This document shows positions 17,447-26,579 of a stretch of DNA of 64,000 nt, piece by piece. The translations under genes and the position numbers were made by a program. The notes below the pieces were generated by a model, which searched no databases, had not been told where the DNA came from, and worked only from the letters and a program-made list of their open reading frames with translations. The DNA comes from Aureibacter tunicatorum (GTDB taxonomy: Bacteria > Bacteroidota > Bacteroidia > Cytophagales > Cyclobacteriaceae): NCBI RefSeq assembly GCF_036492635.1, contig NZ_AP025305.1, forward strand, positions 2,480,001-2,544,000, given 5' to 3'. Each line of letters starts with the position of its first letter. The stretch's first letter is position 1.

Positions 17447-18424
17447 TTATATGGTTAAAATCAATTTTCCGAAATTTTTATTGTCTGACATGGTTTGATG
17501 AGCTATTTTGACATTTTCCCAAGACAAGCTCTGATGTATAATAGGTTTCAAAGTTCCGTCGGAAATATATCTTAGTATACTTTTTCTAAAGTCTTGAATC
17601 AGCTTGATTTTATATTCCAAACTTCTATTTCTTAGTGTAGATCCTGTGATGGTGAGCCTCTTACTTATCAATGGAATAAGGTTGGTCTCATTGGATTTAA
17701 AACCTCCGAGCATTGCTAATAATACGATTCGCCCGTCCAGAGCAGCGCTCTTTAAGTTCTTTTGAAAATATGATGCTAATAGAAAGTCAATAATTACATC
17801 GGCTCCTTCGCCTTTGGTTATTCGCTTGATTTCTTCATCAAAAGAATGTTTGTTATAATCAATGGCAAAATCAGCTCCCAATGAAATGCATTTATCAATT
17901 TTAGATTCGGAGCAAGTTGTGATAACATTGGCTTTGTAAATGTTTTTAGCCATTTGAATGCTTGCTGTCCCTACGCCGCTTCCCCCGGCATGGATCAATG
18001 TCGTCTCACCTGATTTGATATTTCCCAACCACTTCAAGGCTTGAAATCCTGTAATAAATGCTTCGGGAATAGCCGCTGCTTGCTCAAAAGTCAAATTTTC
18101 AGGAATTGGCAACATCGCTTGATGATGAACCGCGCAGTATTCAGCGTATGAACCGCCATCTAAGATCGTCATAACTCGATCGCCGGGAGCCCATTCGCTA
18201 TTTGGAGGACAAGAGATTATAATCCCAGACATTTCCAGTCCAAGAATCTCACTGGCGCCTGAAGGTGGAGGGTATTTACCTTGTGATTGTAAAATGTCAG
18301 CTCGATTGACTCCAATTGCTTTTATTTGAATCAGGCATTCATCTGATTTTGGAGTAGGCATAGCAGTTTTTTTGAACTCGAAACTAATATTGCCGTTTTC
18401 ATTTAAATGATTGATGTATTTCAT
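17447..18424 (-). CDS. Zinc-independent quinone oxidoreductase (MDR family, PIG3/QOR-like)
   Basis: About 325 residues starting MKYINHLNENG at 18424; a longer frame reaches 18454 but the family begins here. It has an N-terminal GroES-like domain and a Rossmann fold with the NAD(P)H-binding HAGGSGVGTASIQ motif near residues 142-154. The catalytic-zinc ligands of alcohol dehydrogenases are not apparent, and the pattern (GVNRADILQSQGKYPPP, GGSYAEYCAVH) matches the PIG3/NADPH:quinone oxidoreductase subgroup. A soluble cytosolic enzyme is expected. It is monocistronic and divergent from the patatin gene. Confidence 0.9.
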   Translation of the reverse strand: MKYINHLNENGNISFEFKKTAMPTPKSDECLIQIKAIGVNRADILQSQGKYPPPSGASEILGLEMSGIIISCPPNSEWAPGDRVMTILDGGSYAEYCAVHHQAMLPIPENLTFEQAAAIPEAFITGFQALKWLGNIKSGETTLIHAGGSGVGTASIQMAKNIYKANVITTCSESKIDKCISLGADFAIDYNKHSFDEEIKRITKGEGADVIIDFLLASYFQKNLKSAALDGRIVLLAMLGGFKSNETNLIPLISKRLTITGSTLRNRSLEYKIKLIQDFRKSILRYISDGTLKPIIHQSLSWENVKIAHQTMSDNKNFGKLILTI

Positions 18425-18543
18425 GATGGTGCTATTGCTCTTTACATGTGTCAATATTAGTGAAATTGAGCCTTTTTAACTCGCATCAAGCTTGAAAATG
18501 AATGCATGATTTTAAATGTTTTTTAATTTTAATAGAGTAGGTT

Positions 18544-19317
18544 ATGAGATTAGGTTTGGCTTTATCTGGAGGCGCTGCTAGAGGAATAGCGCATATTGGC
18601 GCGTTGAAAGCATTTGAAGAGAGAGGGATAAATTTTGATGTGGTATCTGGTTGCAGCGCTGGCGCAATGGTTGGGGCAATGTATTGCGCTGGGTATTCCC
18701 CGGAAGAAATGATGAATATTGTTCGTTCTTTGAGAGTTCCAAAGATGATACACTTCGCATGGTCTCGAAAAGGAGTCTTCAATCTGCAAAAGATTATGAA
18801 ACTGGTTGAAAAATATCTTCCAGCCAATCGATTTTCAGCATTGAACAAAAAGTTTTTTATTAATGCGACCAATCTAACAACGGGAAAAGAGCAAATATTT
18901 GGGACGGGAGAATTGTTTCGGCCATTATTGGCTAGTTGCGCTATTCCGGTACTTTTTGAAGCTGTTGACTTTAATGGGCAGATGTATATAGATGGCGGTT
19001 TTTCTAACAATTTGCCTGTAGATCCTTTGGTCGGGCATAGTGATATTATATTTGGAGTGAATGTAACTTCAATAGAAAAAGATCATGACATTGGGAAAAA
19101 AGATATGAGGTATATATTTTTGAGGTCTGTCATGTTTCTAGCGGATGGAGCTGCAAGACCTAGCAAGGGAAAGTGTGATTATCTTGTAGAGCCCAAAGGT
19201 TTGGTTAAATTTCATCCTCTTGAACTGCATCATGTTGATGATATTTTTGAAATGGGGTATAAATACACATCCAATTATTTAGATAATCAAGATCTATCAG
19301 ATATTATGGTCGGTTAA
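18544..19317 (+). CDS. Patatin-like phospholipase (RssA-type)
   Basis: A 257-residue alpha/beta acyl hydrolase with the three patatin signatures. The oxyanion loop is GGAARGIAHIGAL (residues 9-21), the nucleophile elbow is GCSAG (Ser near residue 41), and the DGG catalytic Asp lies in DGGFSNNLPVDP. The absence of a signal peptide suggests a cytosolic or inner-face enzyme acting on membrane lipids. A lysophospholipid-acyltransferase-type gene follows 53 bases later, suggesting a lipid remodelling pair. Confidence 0.9.
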   Translation: MRLGLALSGGAARGIAHIGALKAFEERGINFDVVSGCSAGAMVGAMYCAGYSPEEMMNIVRSLRVPKMIHFAWSRKGVFNLQKIMKLVEKYLPANRFSALNKKFFINATNLTTGKEQIFGTGELFRPLLASCAIPVLFEAVDFNGQMYIDGGFSNNLPVDPLVGHSDIIFGVNVTSIEKDHDIGKKDMRYIFLRSVMFLADGAARPSKGKCDYLVEPKGLVKFHPLELHHVDDIFEMGYKYTSNYLDNQDLSDIMVG

Positions 19318-19370
19318 GAGCAAGTGATTCGTGAAGAATTTTTATGATTTAAATTAATGATAAGGTAAGT

Positions 19371-19934
19371 ATGTGGAAATCATTGGCCAGGTTTATTTTC
19401 TGGATTGGCGGTTGGAAAATCGTAGGCGATATGCCGAAAAATCTCAAAAGAGCTGTAATGATCGCGGCTCCTCACACGAGTAATTGGGACTTTATTTACG
19501 CTAGAGCGGCATTTTTCTTGATGGATGTTCCAGTTCGTTTCACGATTAAAAAAGAATGGGTCGATAGTCCTCTGGGAGGTTTGATGAAGTCTTTGGGGGC
19601 AATAGCCATAGACAGAAGTCCAAAAAATAAAGGAGAGCAGAAGAAAAGCATGGTTGACGCCATGGCTGACTTATTTGATGAGAATGAAGAATTGGTAATA
19701 CTTATTACTCCTGAAGGAACTCGAGGATATGTTGAAAAATGGAGATCTGGGTTTTACCATATTGCTCAAAAAGCCAATGTGCCTATACTAATGGGGTATT
19801 TAGATTTCAAGAAAAAAGAAGCGGGTATTGGAGGTGAAATTATCCCGTCTGGAAATTATGATCAAGACTTGGAAAAGATAATGGGCTTTTATAAAAATAT
19901 TACAGCTAAGCATCCTCACAAAGGTGTTAAATAA
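19371..19934 (+). CDS. Lysophospholipid acyltransferase family protein (PlsC-like)
   Basis: A 187-residue acyltransferase with the HX4D catalytic motif in APHTSNWDF (residues 34-42). The second conserved block is TPEGTRG (about 114-120), the PEGTR phosphate/glycerol-binding motif of the PlsC superfamily. It is shorter than classical PlsC and matches the small 1-acyl-glycerol-3-phosphate acyltransferase-like proteins of Bacteroidota. No convincing transmembrane segment besides the hydrophobic N-terminus. It probably works with the upstream patatin in acyl-chain exchange; the exact substrate is unknown. Confidence 0.85.
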   Translation: MWKSLARFIFWIGGWKIVGDMPKNLKRAVMIAAPHTSNWDFIYARAAFFLMDVPVRFTIKKEWVDSPLGGLMKSLGAIAIDRSPKNKGEQKKSMVDAMADLFDENEELVILITPEGTRGYVEKWRSGFYHIAQKANVPILMGYLDFKKKEAGIGGEIIPSGNYDQDLEKIMGFYKNITAKHPHKGVK

Positions 19935-20059
19935 AATGAAGAGATGCTTGGTTTTTGCAATGCAATTAAAATACTTCCTTTGTTTTAATAAATTTTTTCA
20001 CCATTTTATTGAAGCAAATTGATACTGTAGTATGTTATTGTGTGGCAAATATTTATTAT

Positions 20060-21163
20060 ATGATAAAAAAATATGCGATAATTTTTTTTATTTTAGGGCT
20101 TTGCTCATGTAATGATATAACAGATGAGCAAAGCCAAGTTTTGGAGTTTTCTCCACCTGCATATTTTGGCGACTTTGTTATACCTGAGGACAATCAAATG
20201 ACATCCGAGAGAGTTGCGTTGGGGCGGATGTTGTTTTATGAACAAAGGCTTTCCAAGGATGAAAACATATCTTGCGCCTCATGCCATATTCAAGAATTCG
20301 CATTTGCTGATACGGCTAGATTTAGCACAGGGGTCAATGGACAAAAAGGAATGCGAAATTCGATGTCTTTAGCCAATATGCTTTGGAATGTTAAGTTTTT
20401 TTGGGATGGGAGAGCAAATTCACTAGAACATCAAGTTCATTTTCCTATTGAAGACCCTTTGGAAATGGGACAGAGCATGCAGGCTGTGGTAGAAAAATTA
20501 AATAGCTTGTCAGAATATAAAGAACCCCTTTTTAAAGCTTATGGATTGTCTAGCTTTACTGAAGAAGCTGTTTTTAATGCTATTGCTCAATTTGAACGAA
20601 CTCTGATTTCCTCGAACTCAAAATATGATAAATATTTGAGAAATGAGATGCAATTAACAGCTCAGGAGAAATATGGAATGGATTTGTTTTTCACTCATCC
20701 AGAGCCAAGAATAAGTCTAGAGGGTGGAAATTGTGGAGATTGTCATATGAATATACTGACTGCTGGTGTGAATAATGATTTTGAAGGGTTTCATAATAAT
20801 GGATTGGATGACGATGAAAACCTAAAGGAAGGCTTGTTTAAAGTTACATCAAAACAAAGAGACTTTGGCAAGTTTAAAGCGCCAACGTTGAGGAATATTG
20901 CTCTTACAGCTCCTTATATGCATGATGGTCGATTCAATACATTAGAAGAGGTTTTGGATCATTACAATGAACACGTAAAGATGAATCGGAATCTGGATAG
21001 GTTGATTATAGAAGCTAGCAATGTGGTAATGAATCCGGATACGGTAACTCAAGTACAATTGCATTTAAATAAAGAACAAAAAGAGGCGATTATTGCTTTT
21101 TTAAATACCTTGACAGATGTTGATTTTATAAATAATCCAGAATATGCAAATCCGTTTAAATAG
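20060..21163 (+). CDS. Di-haem cytochrome c peroxidase/MauG family lipoprotein (MbnH-like)
   Basis: 367 residues from the ATG at 20060, chosen because it starts a lipoprotein signal ending LCSC (Cys 17); the frame also extends to 20009. Two haem c sites are visible: CASCH (residues 72-76) and CGDCH (225-229). The family block PYMHDGRF follows near the C-terminus. CCP/MauG enzymes use two haems for peroxide-driven chemistry. The next gene, overlapping by 20 bases, encodes an MbnP-family protein, the known substrate of the MauG relative MbnH. This makes an MbnH-like tryptophan-oxidising role more likely than simple peroxide removal. Envelope-located. Confidence 0.88.
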   Translation: MIKKYAIIFFILGLCSCNDITDEQSQVLEFSPPAYFGDFVIPEDNQMTSERVALGRMLFYEQRLSKDENISCASCHIQEFAFADTARFSTGVNGQKGMRNSMSLANMLWNVKFFWDGRANSLEHQVHFPIEDPLEMGQSMQAVVEKLNSLSEYKEPLFKAYGLSSFTEEAVFNAIAQFERTLISSNSKYDKYLRNEMQLTAQEKYGMDLFFTHPEPRISLEGGNCGDCHMNILTAGVNNDFEGFHNNGLDDDENLKEGLFKVTSKQRDFGKFKAPTLRNIALTAPYMHDGRFNTLEEVLDHYNEHVKMNRNLDRLIIEASNVVMNPDTVTQVQLHLNKEQKEAIIAFLNTLTDVDFINNPEYANPFK

Positions 21164-21872
21164 TATCTTCGCAATCGCACTTATATGGCTTTTAATCTCT
21201 TCTTGTGATTCAAGTCATTTGGATTCTACAGGCAAGATTAGATGGAAAGTCAATTTAAAAAACCAAGGCAACGAGTTTTATTTAGACAGTTTGTACGCCA
21301 ATGAAATTGGTCAAAAATACCTTGTAGATGTATTTAAAGTTTATTTGTCGAATTTCAAGCTTTTTGGCTCGATGACAAATGAACATACTATGAATGAGTA
21401 TAAGTTATTGTCTGCAGCGGACAGCACTAGCTTAATTTTTGAAACTCCACGTATTCCTTTAGGATCTTACCATACAATTGAAATTGCTATTGGAGTTGAT
21501 AGCGCCGCTAATCATAGCACTGCTCACGTTGGAGATTTGTCACCGACAAATGACATGGCTTGGAATTGGAATACTGGGTATAAATTTGTGAAACTGGAAG
21601 GGTACTTTCTTCCAGAAGGTGGAGGCGAAAAGCCTTTGATTTACCATATTGGTGAAGATAGAAATTTTACGTACGTCAGGCTTCAGTTGATAGATCCAAT
21701 AGTCGTAGATTTTGATAAAACGCCTACGGTTGAAGTTGACCTAAATATTGATCAGCTGTTTTACAATCCATATATTGTTGATTTCACCAAAGTGAATGAA
21801 AGCATGGTTGGGCCTTATTCTGATTCTATAGCTATGAATTTTAAAAATGGTTTTTTAACCTTAGGTTTATAA
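21144..21872 (+). CDS. mbnP: MbnP family copper-binding lipoprotein
   Basis: A 242-residue lipoprotein (ISSC, Cys 21) matching the MbnP family. The diagnostic block runs from GVDSAANHS (residues 117-125) through GDLSPTNDMAWNWNTGYKF to KLEG near 150-153. W140 and W142 lie in this block and are candidates for oxidation to kynurenine. In methanotroph MbnP, the partner di-haem enzyme MbnH makes a kynurenine needed for copper binding. Here the gene overlaps one di-haem peroxidase gene and is followed 7 bases later by another. No methanobactin precursor or transport genes are present, so a general periplasmic copper-handling role is inferred. Confidence 0.82.
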   Translation: MQIRLNSIFAIALIWLLISSCDSSHLDSTGKIRWKVNLKNQGNEFYLDSLYANEIGQKYLVDVFKVYLSNFKLFGSMTNEHTMNEYKLLSAADSTSLIFETPRIPLGSYHTIEIAIGVDSAANHSTAHVGDLSPTNDMAWNWNTGYKFVKLEGYFLPEGGGEKPLIYHIGEDRNFTYVRLQLIDPIVVDFDKTPTVEVDLNIDQLFYNPYIVDFTKVNESMVGPYSDSIAMNFKNGFLTLGL

Positions 21873-21879
21873 TAAATAT

Positions 21880-22860
21880 ATGCGTTATGATCTAGCTGTT
21901 TTTTTTCTTGTCATTTTTTTTGTTTTAGAAGCAGACTCAACCAGCAATAAAGAATATAACTGGCTTAGATTTAATTACTTGGAAACTGAAAAGAGTTCCA
22001 CCAAAGCAGTTAATCGAAAAAAAGCAGAATTGGGGAAGATGCTATTTTTTGATAAAAATTTATCCGCTGACTCAACAGTCTCTTGTGAAACATGTCATCA
22101 ACCTAATCTATATTTTACAGATGGTGTTTCATTGTCTACTCTTGGAGTTTCTGGTAAAAAACTCAAAAGGCATACGCCAAGTGTTATAAATATGGCTTTT
22201 CATAATGGTTTTTTTTGGGACGGGGGTGCTAAGAATCTTGAATCATTAATTTTGGGACCTTTAACGGATGAAGATGAAATGGGCATGAACTTAAAGGTTC
22301 TTGAAGCTAATTTAAACGAGGATCTCAATTACCAAAAGAAGTTTAATCTAGCATTTGGAATTGATACTATTCGCATTGCGCATCTTCAGAAAGCTCTTGC
22401 TGCTTACATGGGAACTTTGCAGATGAGTGGGACAAAGTTTGATCAATTCCTAATTGGAGAATCAGAGTTAACAAGTACAGAAATTAAGGGGTTTAATTTA
22501 TTTGTTGACAAGAAATGCATAAGCTGTCATCAATTGCCAATGATGTCTGACTTTTCATATCACAATACTGGTCTGGATAGTGTCTATTCTGAAGCTTTTG
22601 AAAGGTTAGCTATGGGAAGGTTTAGAATAACGAGAGACTCTTCGCTTATCGGAGCTTTTAAAACACCATCTTTGAAATTTGTATCAAACACAGCGCCTTA
22701 TATGCATGACGGCAGATTTGAAAATCTGATGGGTGTATTGAATCATTATTCCGGAGACTTATATGACAATCCATATTTGGATAGAAAATTAGACCCACAG
22801 GGCATAAATATGAGCACAGAGGAAAAAAAGGCAATTATTGAATTTTTGCAGATACTTTAG
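21880..22860 (+). CDS. Second di-haem cytochrome c peroxidase/MauG family protein
   Basis: 326 residues with two haem c motifs, CETCH (69-73) and CISCH (213-217), and the PYMHDGRF block. It is the same family as the gene two places upstream but clearly diverged, and shorter because the insert before the second haem site is missing. The N-terminus is hydrophobic (residues 5-17) but has no Cys lipobox, so it may be periplasmic or membrane-tethered, unlike its lipoprotein paralogue. It sits 7 bases after the MbnP gene, completing a three-gene unit. It may act on the same MbnP or serve as an electron partner. Confidence 0.86.
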   Translation: MRYDLAVFFLVIFFVLEADSTSNKEYNWLRFNYLETEKSSTKAVNRKKAELGKMLFFDKNLSADSTVSCETCHQPNLYFTDGVSLSTLGVSGKKLKRHTPSVINMAFHNGFFWDGGAKNLESLILGPLTDEDEMGMNLKVLEANLNEDLNYQKKFNLAFGIDTIRIAHLQKALAAYMGTLQMSGTKFDQFLIGESELTSTEIKGFNLFVDKKCISCHQLPMMSDFSYHNTGLDSVYSEAFERLAMGRFRITRDSSLIGAFKTPSLKFVSNTAPYMHDGRFENLMGVLNHYSGDLYDNPYLDRKLDPQGINMSTEEKKAIIEFLQIL

Positions 22861-23037
22861 TTTTCATTAAAAATGGGCCCTTAACTTCAAAAATTCATAA
22901 TAATTAGTCTAGGTTGATCAGCCAAAAAAGCTTAATTTTGGTTTAAGATAGAAATATAGGCACTTGCCATTTGTTATCATTGTCTTGATAATAGCAATAC
23001 GACATTTTAGATTAATTGAAATAGTAATTTTTCATAT

Positions 23038-24738
23038 ATGACGAAAGAAGAATTAAATGAGAATAAAGAATCTCTGAATTTTTTAGAAGAGATTATTGAA
23101 GAGGATTTAAAAACGGGCGTGAATAAAGGCCAAGTTGTAACTCGATTTCCTCCTGAGCCTAACGGATTTTTACATATTGGCCACTTGAAAGCTATTTTCA
23201 TTAACTTTTCCGTAGCCCAAAAATATGGAGGAAAAACGTTTCTTCGATTTGATGATACTAATCCGACAAAGGAAGAAACGGCTTATGTGGAGGCTATAAA
23301 AAAGGATATTCAATGGTTGGGATATCAATGGGAAGGAGAAGCGAAGTTCACTTCGGATTATTTCGATCAATTATATGAATGGGCAATCTTGCTTATCAAA
23401 AATGGCAAAGCGTATGTTGATGAGCAAACTGCCGAGGAAATAGCTATTCAGAAAGCAAATCCTACAGTTCCGGGAATAGAAAGCCCTTACAGAAACAGGC
23501 CTGTGGAGGAAAGCTTGACAGAATTTGAGAAAATGAAAAATGGGGAGTACGATGAAGGCTCTAAAGTTCTGAGAGCTAAAATCGATATGACATCTTCAAA
23601 TATGCATATGCGTGATCCAATCATGTATAGAGTGATGAAGGCATCACATCATAGAACAGGTGACAAATGGAATATTTATCCGATGTATGACTGGGCGCAT
23701 GGACAGAGTGATTATTTGGAAGGAATCACAAATTCTATGTGCTCTTTGGAGTTTGAAGTTCATAGGCCGCTTTATGATTGGTTCTTGGATCAAGTATATG
23801 ATGAAAATAAGATAAGGACAAAACAAAGAGAATTCTCAAGGCTCAACCTTAACTATACGGTGATGAGCAAAAGAAAACTCTTGAAATTAGTCGAGCAGGG
23901 TGTAGTTAGTGGATGGGATGATCCTCGTATGCCAACTATTTCAGCATTAAGAAGAAGAGGTTACACACCTGAGGCGCTTAAGGCATTTGCGGAAAAAGTA
24001 GGTGTGACGAAAAGGGAAAATATTATAGATTTAAGCCTTTTAGAATTCTGCATACGCGAAGATTTGAATAAAAATGCAAATAGAGTTTTTGGTGTTCTTG
24101 ATCCTGTAAAAGTTATCATTGACAACTATCCGGAAGGGGAGACTGAAGTGTTAAAGCTTGAGAATAATCCTGAGGATGAGAATGCAGGAGAAAGAGCAGT
24201 CCCTTTTGGGAAAGAAATTTATATCGAAAGAGAAGATTTCATGGAGCAGGCTCCAAATAGAAAATATTTCAGATTGGCTTTGGATAAAGAAGTTAGGCTG
24301 AAAGGAGCTTATATCATCAAAGCGGTAAGTGTAGATAAGGATGAAGAAGGAAACATCACTGCGATTCATTGCGAATATGATGCTGATTCTAAATCAGGCA
24401 GTGGAACAGAGGCTAGCAAAAGAAAAGTAAAAGGAACGCTTCATTGGGTAGATGCCAAACATGCGGTAGATGCGGAAGTGAGAATTTATGATAGGTTGTT
24501 CAATAGTGAAGCTCCTGATTCTGATAAAGAATTGGATTTCACAGCCTTTTTGAATCCTGATTCATTGCAAACTGTTGATGCTAAAGTAGAGCCTTCACTT
24601 AAAGAAGCAAAAGTAGGCGATAGATTCCAGTTTCAAAGATTAGGATATTTCAATGTGGATATTGATAGCTCTCCTGAGAAAATGGTTTTTAATAGAACTG
24701 TTACACTTAAGGATTCTTGGGCTAAAAAAGGTAAATAA
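23038..24738 (+). CDS. glnS: Glutaminyl-tRNA synthetase
   Basis: A 566-residue class Ib aminoacyl-tRNA synthetase that charges tRNA-Gln directly. HIGH is at residues 46-49 within PPEPNGFLHIGHLKA. The second class I signature is VMSKRKL near residue 281. The C-terminal part forms the two anticodon-binding beta-barrels. Features such as the YPMYDWAHGQSD and SLEFEVHRPLYDW blocks favour GlnRS over GluRS. Its presence means this organism need not rely only on the GatCAB amidation route for Gln-tRNA. Monocistronic, with a terminator just after the stop. Confidence 0.96.
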   Translation: MTKEELNENKESLNFLEEIIEEDLKTGVNKGQVVTRFPPEPNGFLHIGHLKAIFINFSVAQKYGGKTFLRFDDTNPTKEETAYVEAIKKDIQWLGYQWEGEAKFTSDYFDQLYEWAILLIKNGKAYVDEQTAEEIAIQKANPTVPGIESPYRNRPVEESLTEFEKMKNGEYDEGSKVLRAKIDMTSSNMHMRDPIMYRVMKASHHRTGDKWNIYPMYDWAHGQSDYLEGITNSMCSLEFEVHRPLYDWFLDQVYDENKIRTKQREFSRLNLNYTVMSKRKLLKLVEQGVVSGWDDPRMPTISALRRRGYTPEALKAFAEKVGVTKRENIIDLSLLEFCIREDLNKNANRVFGVLDPVKVIIDNYPEGETEVLKLENNPEDENAGERAVPFGKEIYIEREDFMEQAPNRKYFRLALDKEVRLKGAYIIKAVSVDKDEEGNITAIHCEYDADSKSGSGTEASKRKVKGTLHWVDAKHAVDAEVRIYDRLFNSEAPDSDKELDFTAFLNPDSLQTVDAKVEPSLKEAKVGDRFQFQRLGYFNVDIDSSPEKMVFNRTVTLKDSWAKKGK

Positions 24739-24748
24739 TAAAATAAAG

Positions 24749-24779
24749 ATAACTCTCAAGCTACGAGGGTTATTTTTTA
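24749..24779 (+). terminator. Terminator after glnS
   Basis: An ATAACTCTC / GAGGGTTAT 9-bp stem (one G-T pair) with a 7-base loop and a TTTTTT tail, 10 bases after the glnS stop. Confidence 0.8.
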
Positions 24780-24911
24780 TTCAACACTATTATTTAACAT
24801 AATATTTTTTATAATAAATCACATAATTAATCATACAATTATTTTGTCCAAAGTTTAAAATATTCGTAATATAGTCTACATAATATTATACAGGTATAAC
24901 GTATAGCAGGA

Positions 24912-25802
24912 ATGTCGGATATTTTAAAAATTGTTGGCGATACGCCATTAGTTGAAATCAAATCATTAAATCCCAACCCTAAAGTACGAATTTTTGGGAA
25001 ACTCGAAGGGAATAACCCAGGAGGGAGTGTCAAAGATAGAGCTGCTCTGGGTATGATCCAAGGAGCGATAGAAAGGGGAGAGTTAAAAAAAGGAGTCAAA
25101 ATAATTGAAGCTACTAGCGGAAATACAGGAATAGCCTTGGCTATGATAGCTAGATTGCTAGGTTTTGAAATTGAATTGGTCATGCCTGAAAATGCGACCA
25201 AAGAAAGAGTTCAAACCATGGAGGCTTATGGAGCTAAAGTTATCCTAACCTCCAAAGATGTAGGCATGGAAGGTGCTAGGGATTATGCTGAAGAAAAAGT
25301 GAAAGAAGGCGGTTATTTGCTACTAAATCAATTCGCAAATCCTGACAACTTTAAAGCTCATTATAAATCTACAGGACCTGAAATTTGGAATGCCACCAAT
25401 GGAAAGGTAACTCATTTTGTCTCTTCCATGGGTACTACTGGTACTATCATGGGTGTTTCTAGATATTTAAAAGAACAAAATCAGAATATACAAATTGTTG
25501 GTGTTCAACCCACTGAAGGAGCGAATATTCCTGGTATAAGACGATGGCCGATAGAGTATCTTCCAAAAATATTTGAAAGAGAAAGAGTGGATCAAATCAT
25601 TGACGTATCCGAAGAAGAAGCCGTTAATATCACTAGAGAGCTATCGACAAAAGAAGGGATATTCGCTGGGATGAGTTCTGGAGGAGCTGTTGCCGCAGCA
25701 TTAAAATTAGCTGATCAATTAGAAGAAGGAACTATCGTTTGTATTATTTGCGACAGGGGAGATAGATATTTATCCTCAGATTTATTTGATTTTTCAAAGT
25801 AA
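24912..25802 (+). CDS. cysM: Cysteine synthase B (O-acetylserine sulfhydrylase)
   Basis: A 296-residue fold-type II PLP enzyme that makes cysteine from O-acetylserine and sulfide (CysM-type enzymes also accept thiosulfate). The PLP lysine is K41 in NPGGSVKDRA. The substrate loop is TSGNTGIALA (about 69-78) and the phosphate-binding GTTGTIMG segment lies near 178. The length and the short C-terminus (ending ICDRGDRYLSSDLF) are typical of CysM rather than CysK. Monocistronic. Confidence 0.92.
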   Translation: MSDILKIVGDTPLVEIKSLNPNPKVRIFGKLEGNNPGGSVKDRAALGMIQGAIERGELKKGVKIIEATSGNTGIALAMIARLLGFEIELVMPENATKERVQTMEAYGAKVILTSKDVGMEGARDYAEEKVKEGGYLLLNQFANPDNFKAHYKSTGPEIWNATNGKVTHFVSSMGTTGTIMGVSRYLKEQNQNIQIVGVQPTEGANIPGIRRWPIEYLPKIFERERVDQIIDVSEEEAVNITRELSTKEGIFAGMSSGGAVAAALKLADQLEEGTIVCIICDRGDRYLSSDLFDFSK

Positions 25803-25812
25803 GCACATATTT

Positions 25813-25854
25813 CATCACAAGAGAGAATATACCTAAATAAACTTTCTTGTGATG
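25813..25854. terminator. Hairpin between convergent cysM and lipoprotein gene
   Basis: An 11-bp inverted repeat (TCATCACAAGA / TCTTGTGATGA) with a loop of about 20 bases separates two convergent genes. There is no strong T run, so its role as a terminator is plausible but not certain. Confidence 0.45.
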
Positions 25855-25855
25855 A

Positions 25856-26410
25856 CTACCTATTATCACTATTTACAAATGTAGCCGTGATTAAATTGAT
25901 CGGGTATTCGTCATAAGGCATAGGTGCCACTCCCCAAAAATTCATTTCCCAATTCCACACTTCATCCAATCGATGCACTGTATAATAATAAGTGTATAAC
26001 TCAAAGCCGGTGGGCACTATTCTAAATCCATATAATTTACCCAACCAAACCTCATTGTTAAACAAATCAAACAAGCCCAACCTTCCATGCACATTTATTG
26101 CATGGGTTATTACGCTGTCACCAGCTCTTACTTCATAAATGGGCTCGCCTCGAAATGTAGTTGTTTCGTTAAAAGTAAAAAAATAATTGCTGTCGGAAAA
26201 AAGCTTAATATCCTTAAAAAATTGATTCAATGTATCTGTCGGCAATGGATTTCCTTCTCGATCAAAAGCGTCAACGCTCAATAGTTGGTAAGTTCCGCCT
26301 TGAATATAAGTCAATGGAGGGACAACCACATTCGAAATTTCGTCCGATGAGCATGAAAACAAAATGCATGAAACCAGAATTGCCAATGTATATTTTATTA
26401 CCTTCTTCAT
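25856..26410 (-). CDS. Lipoprotein, lipocalin-like, unknown function
   Basis: A 184-residue lipoprotein (signal ending LFSC, Cys 20, then SSDE). The mature part is a small beta-rich domain with a GGTYQLLSVDAFDREG opening, the usual first strand of lipocalin-like calycin domains in Bacteroidota, and several aromatic-rich strands. I cannot name a specific family. It converges on cysM and is divergent from yaaA. A possible promoter box is at 26453-26460. Confidence 0.65.
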   Translation of the reverse strand: MKKVIKYTLAILVSCILFSCSSDEISNVVVPPLTYIQGGTYQLLSVDAFDREGNPLPTDTLNQFFKDIKLFSDSNYFFTFNETTTFRGEPIYEVRAGDSVITHAINVHGRLGLFDLFNNEVWLGKLYGFRIVPTGFELYTYYYTVHRLDEVWNWEMNFWGVAPMPYDEYPINLITATFVNSDNR

Positions 26411-26452
26411 AAATGCTTTTTTGATAAAATCAATATAAAATAATATTGTTCA

Positions 26453-26460
26453 CAAAAGTA
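26453..26460 (-). promoter_or_regulatory. Candidate -7 box for the lipoprotein gene
   Basis: On the minus strand this reads TACTTTTG, an exact match to the Bacteroidota TAnnTTTG element, about 43 bases before the start codon. I see no matching -33 TTTG, so the call is tentative. Confidence 0.3.
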
Positions 26461-26579
26461 TTCAGAAGGCTTTGAATGCTTTATTTTATGCTTAAATTGT
26501 ATTGTTTTCCTGTCTATTTCTCAATGCAGTGATTATTGAGTTTTGAAGATAGATCTATAAAAATGTAATTTATACGCTC

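Noticed and set aside
18486-19010. 174-residue minus-strand ORF opposite the patatin gene
   Set aside because: The patatin frame has three catalytic motifs in this stretch; the opposite frame has none.
20060-22860. Methanobactin biosynthesis cluster
   Set aside because: No precursor peptide, MbnB/MbnC or TonB-dependent uptake gene is visible; only the MbnP-type protein and di-haem enzymes are present.
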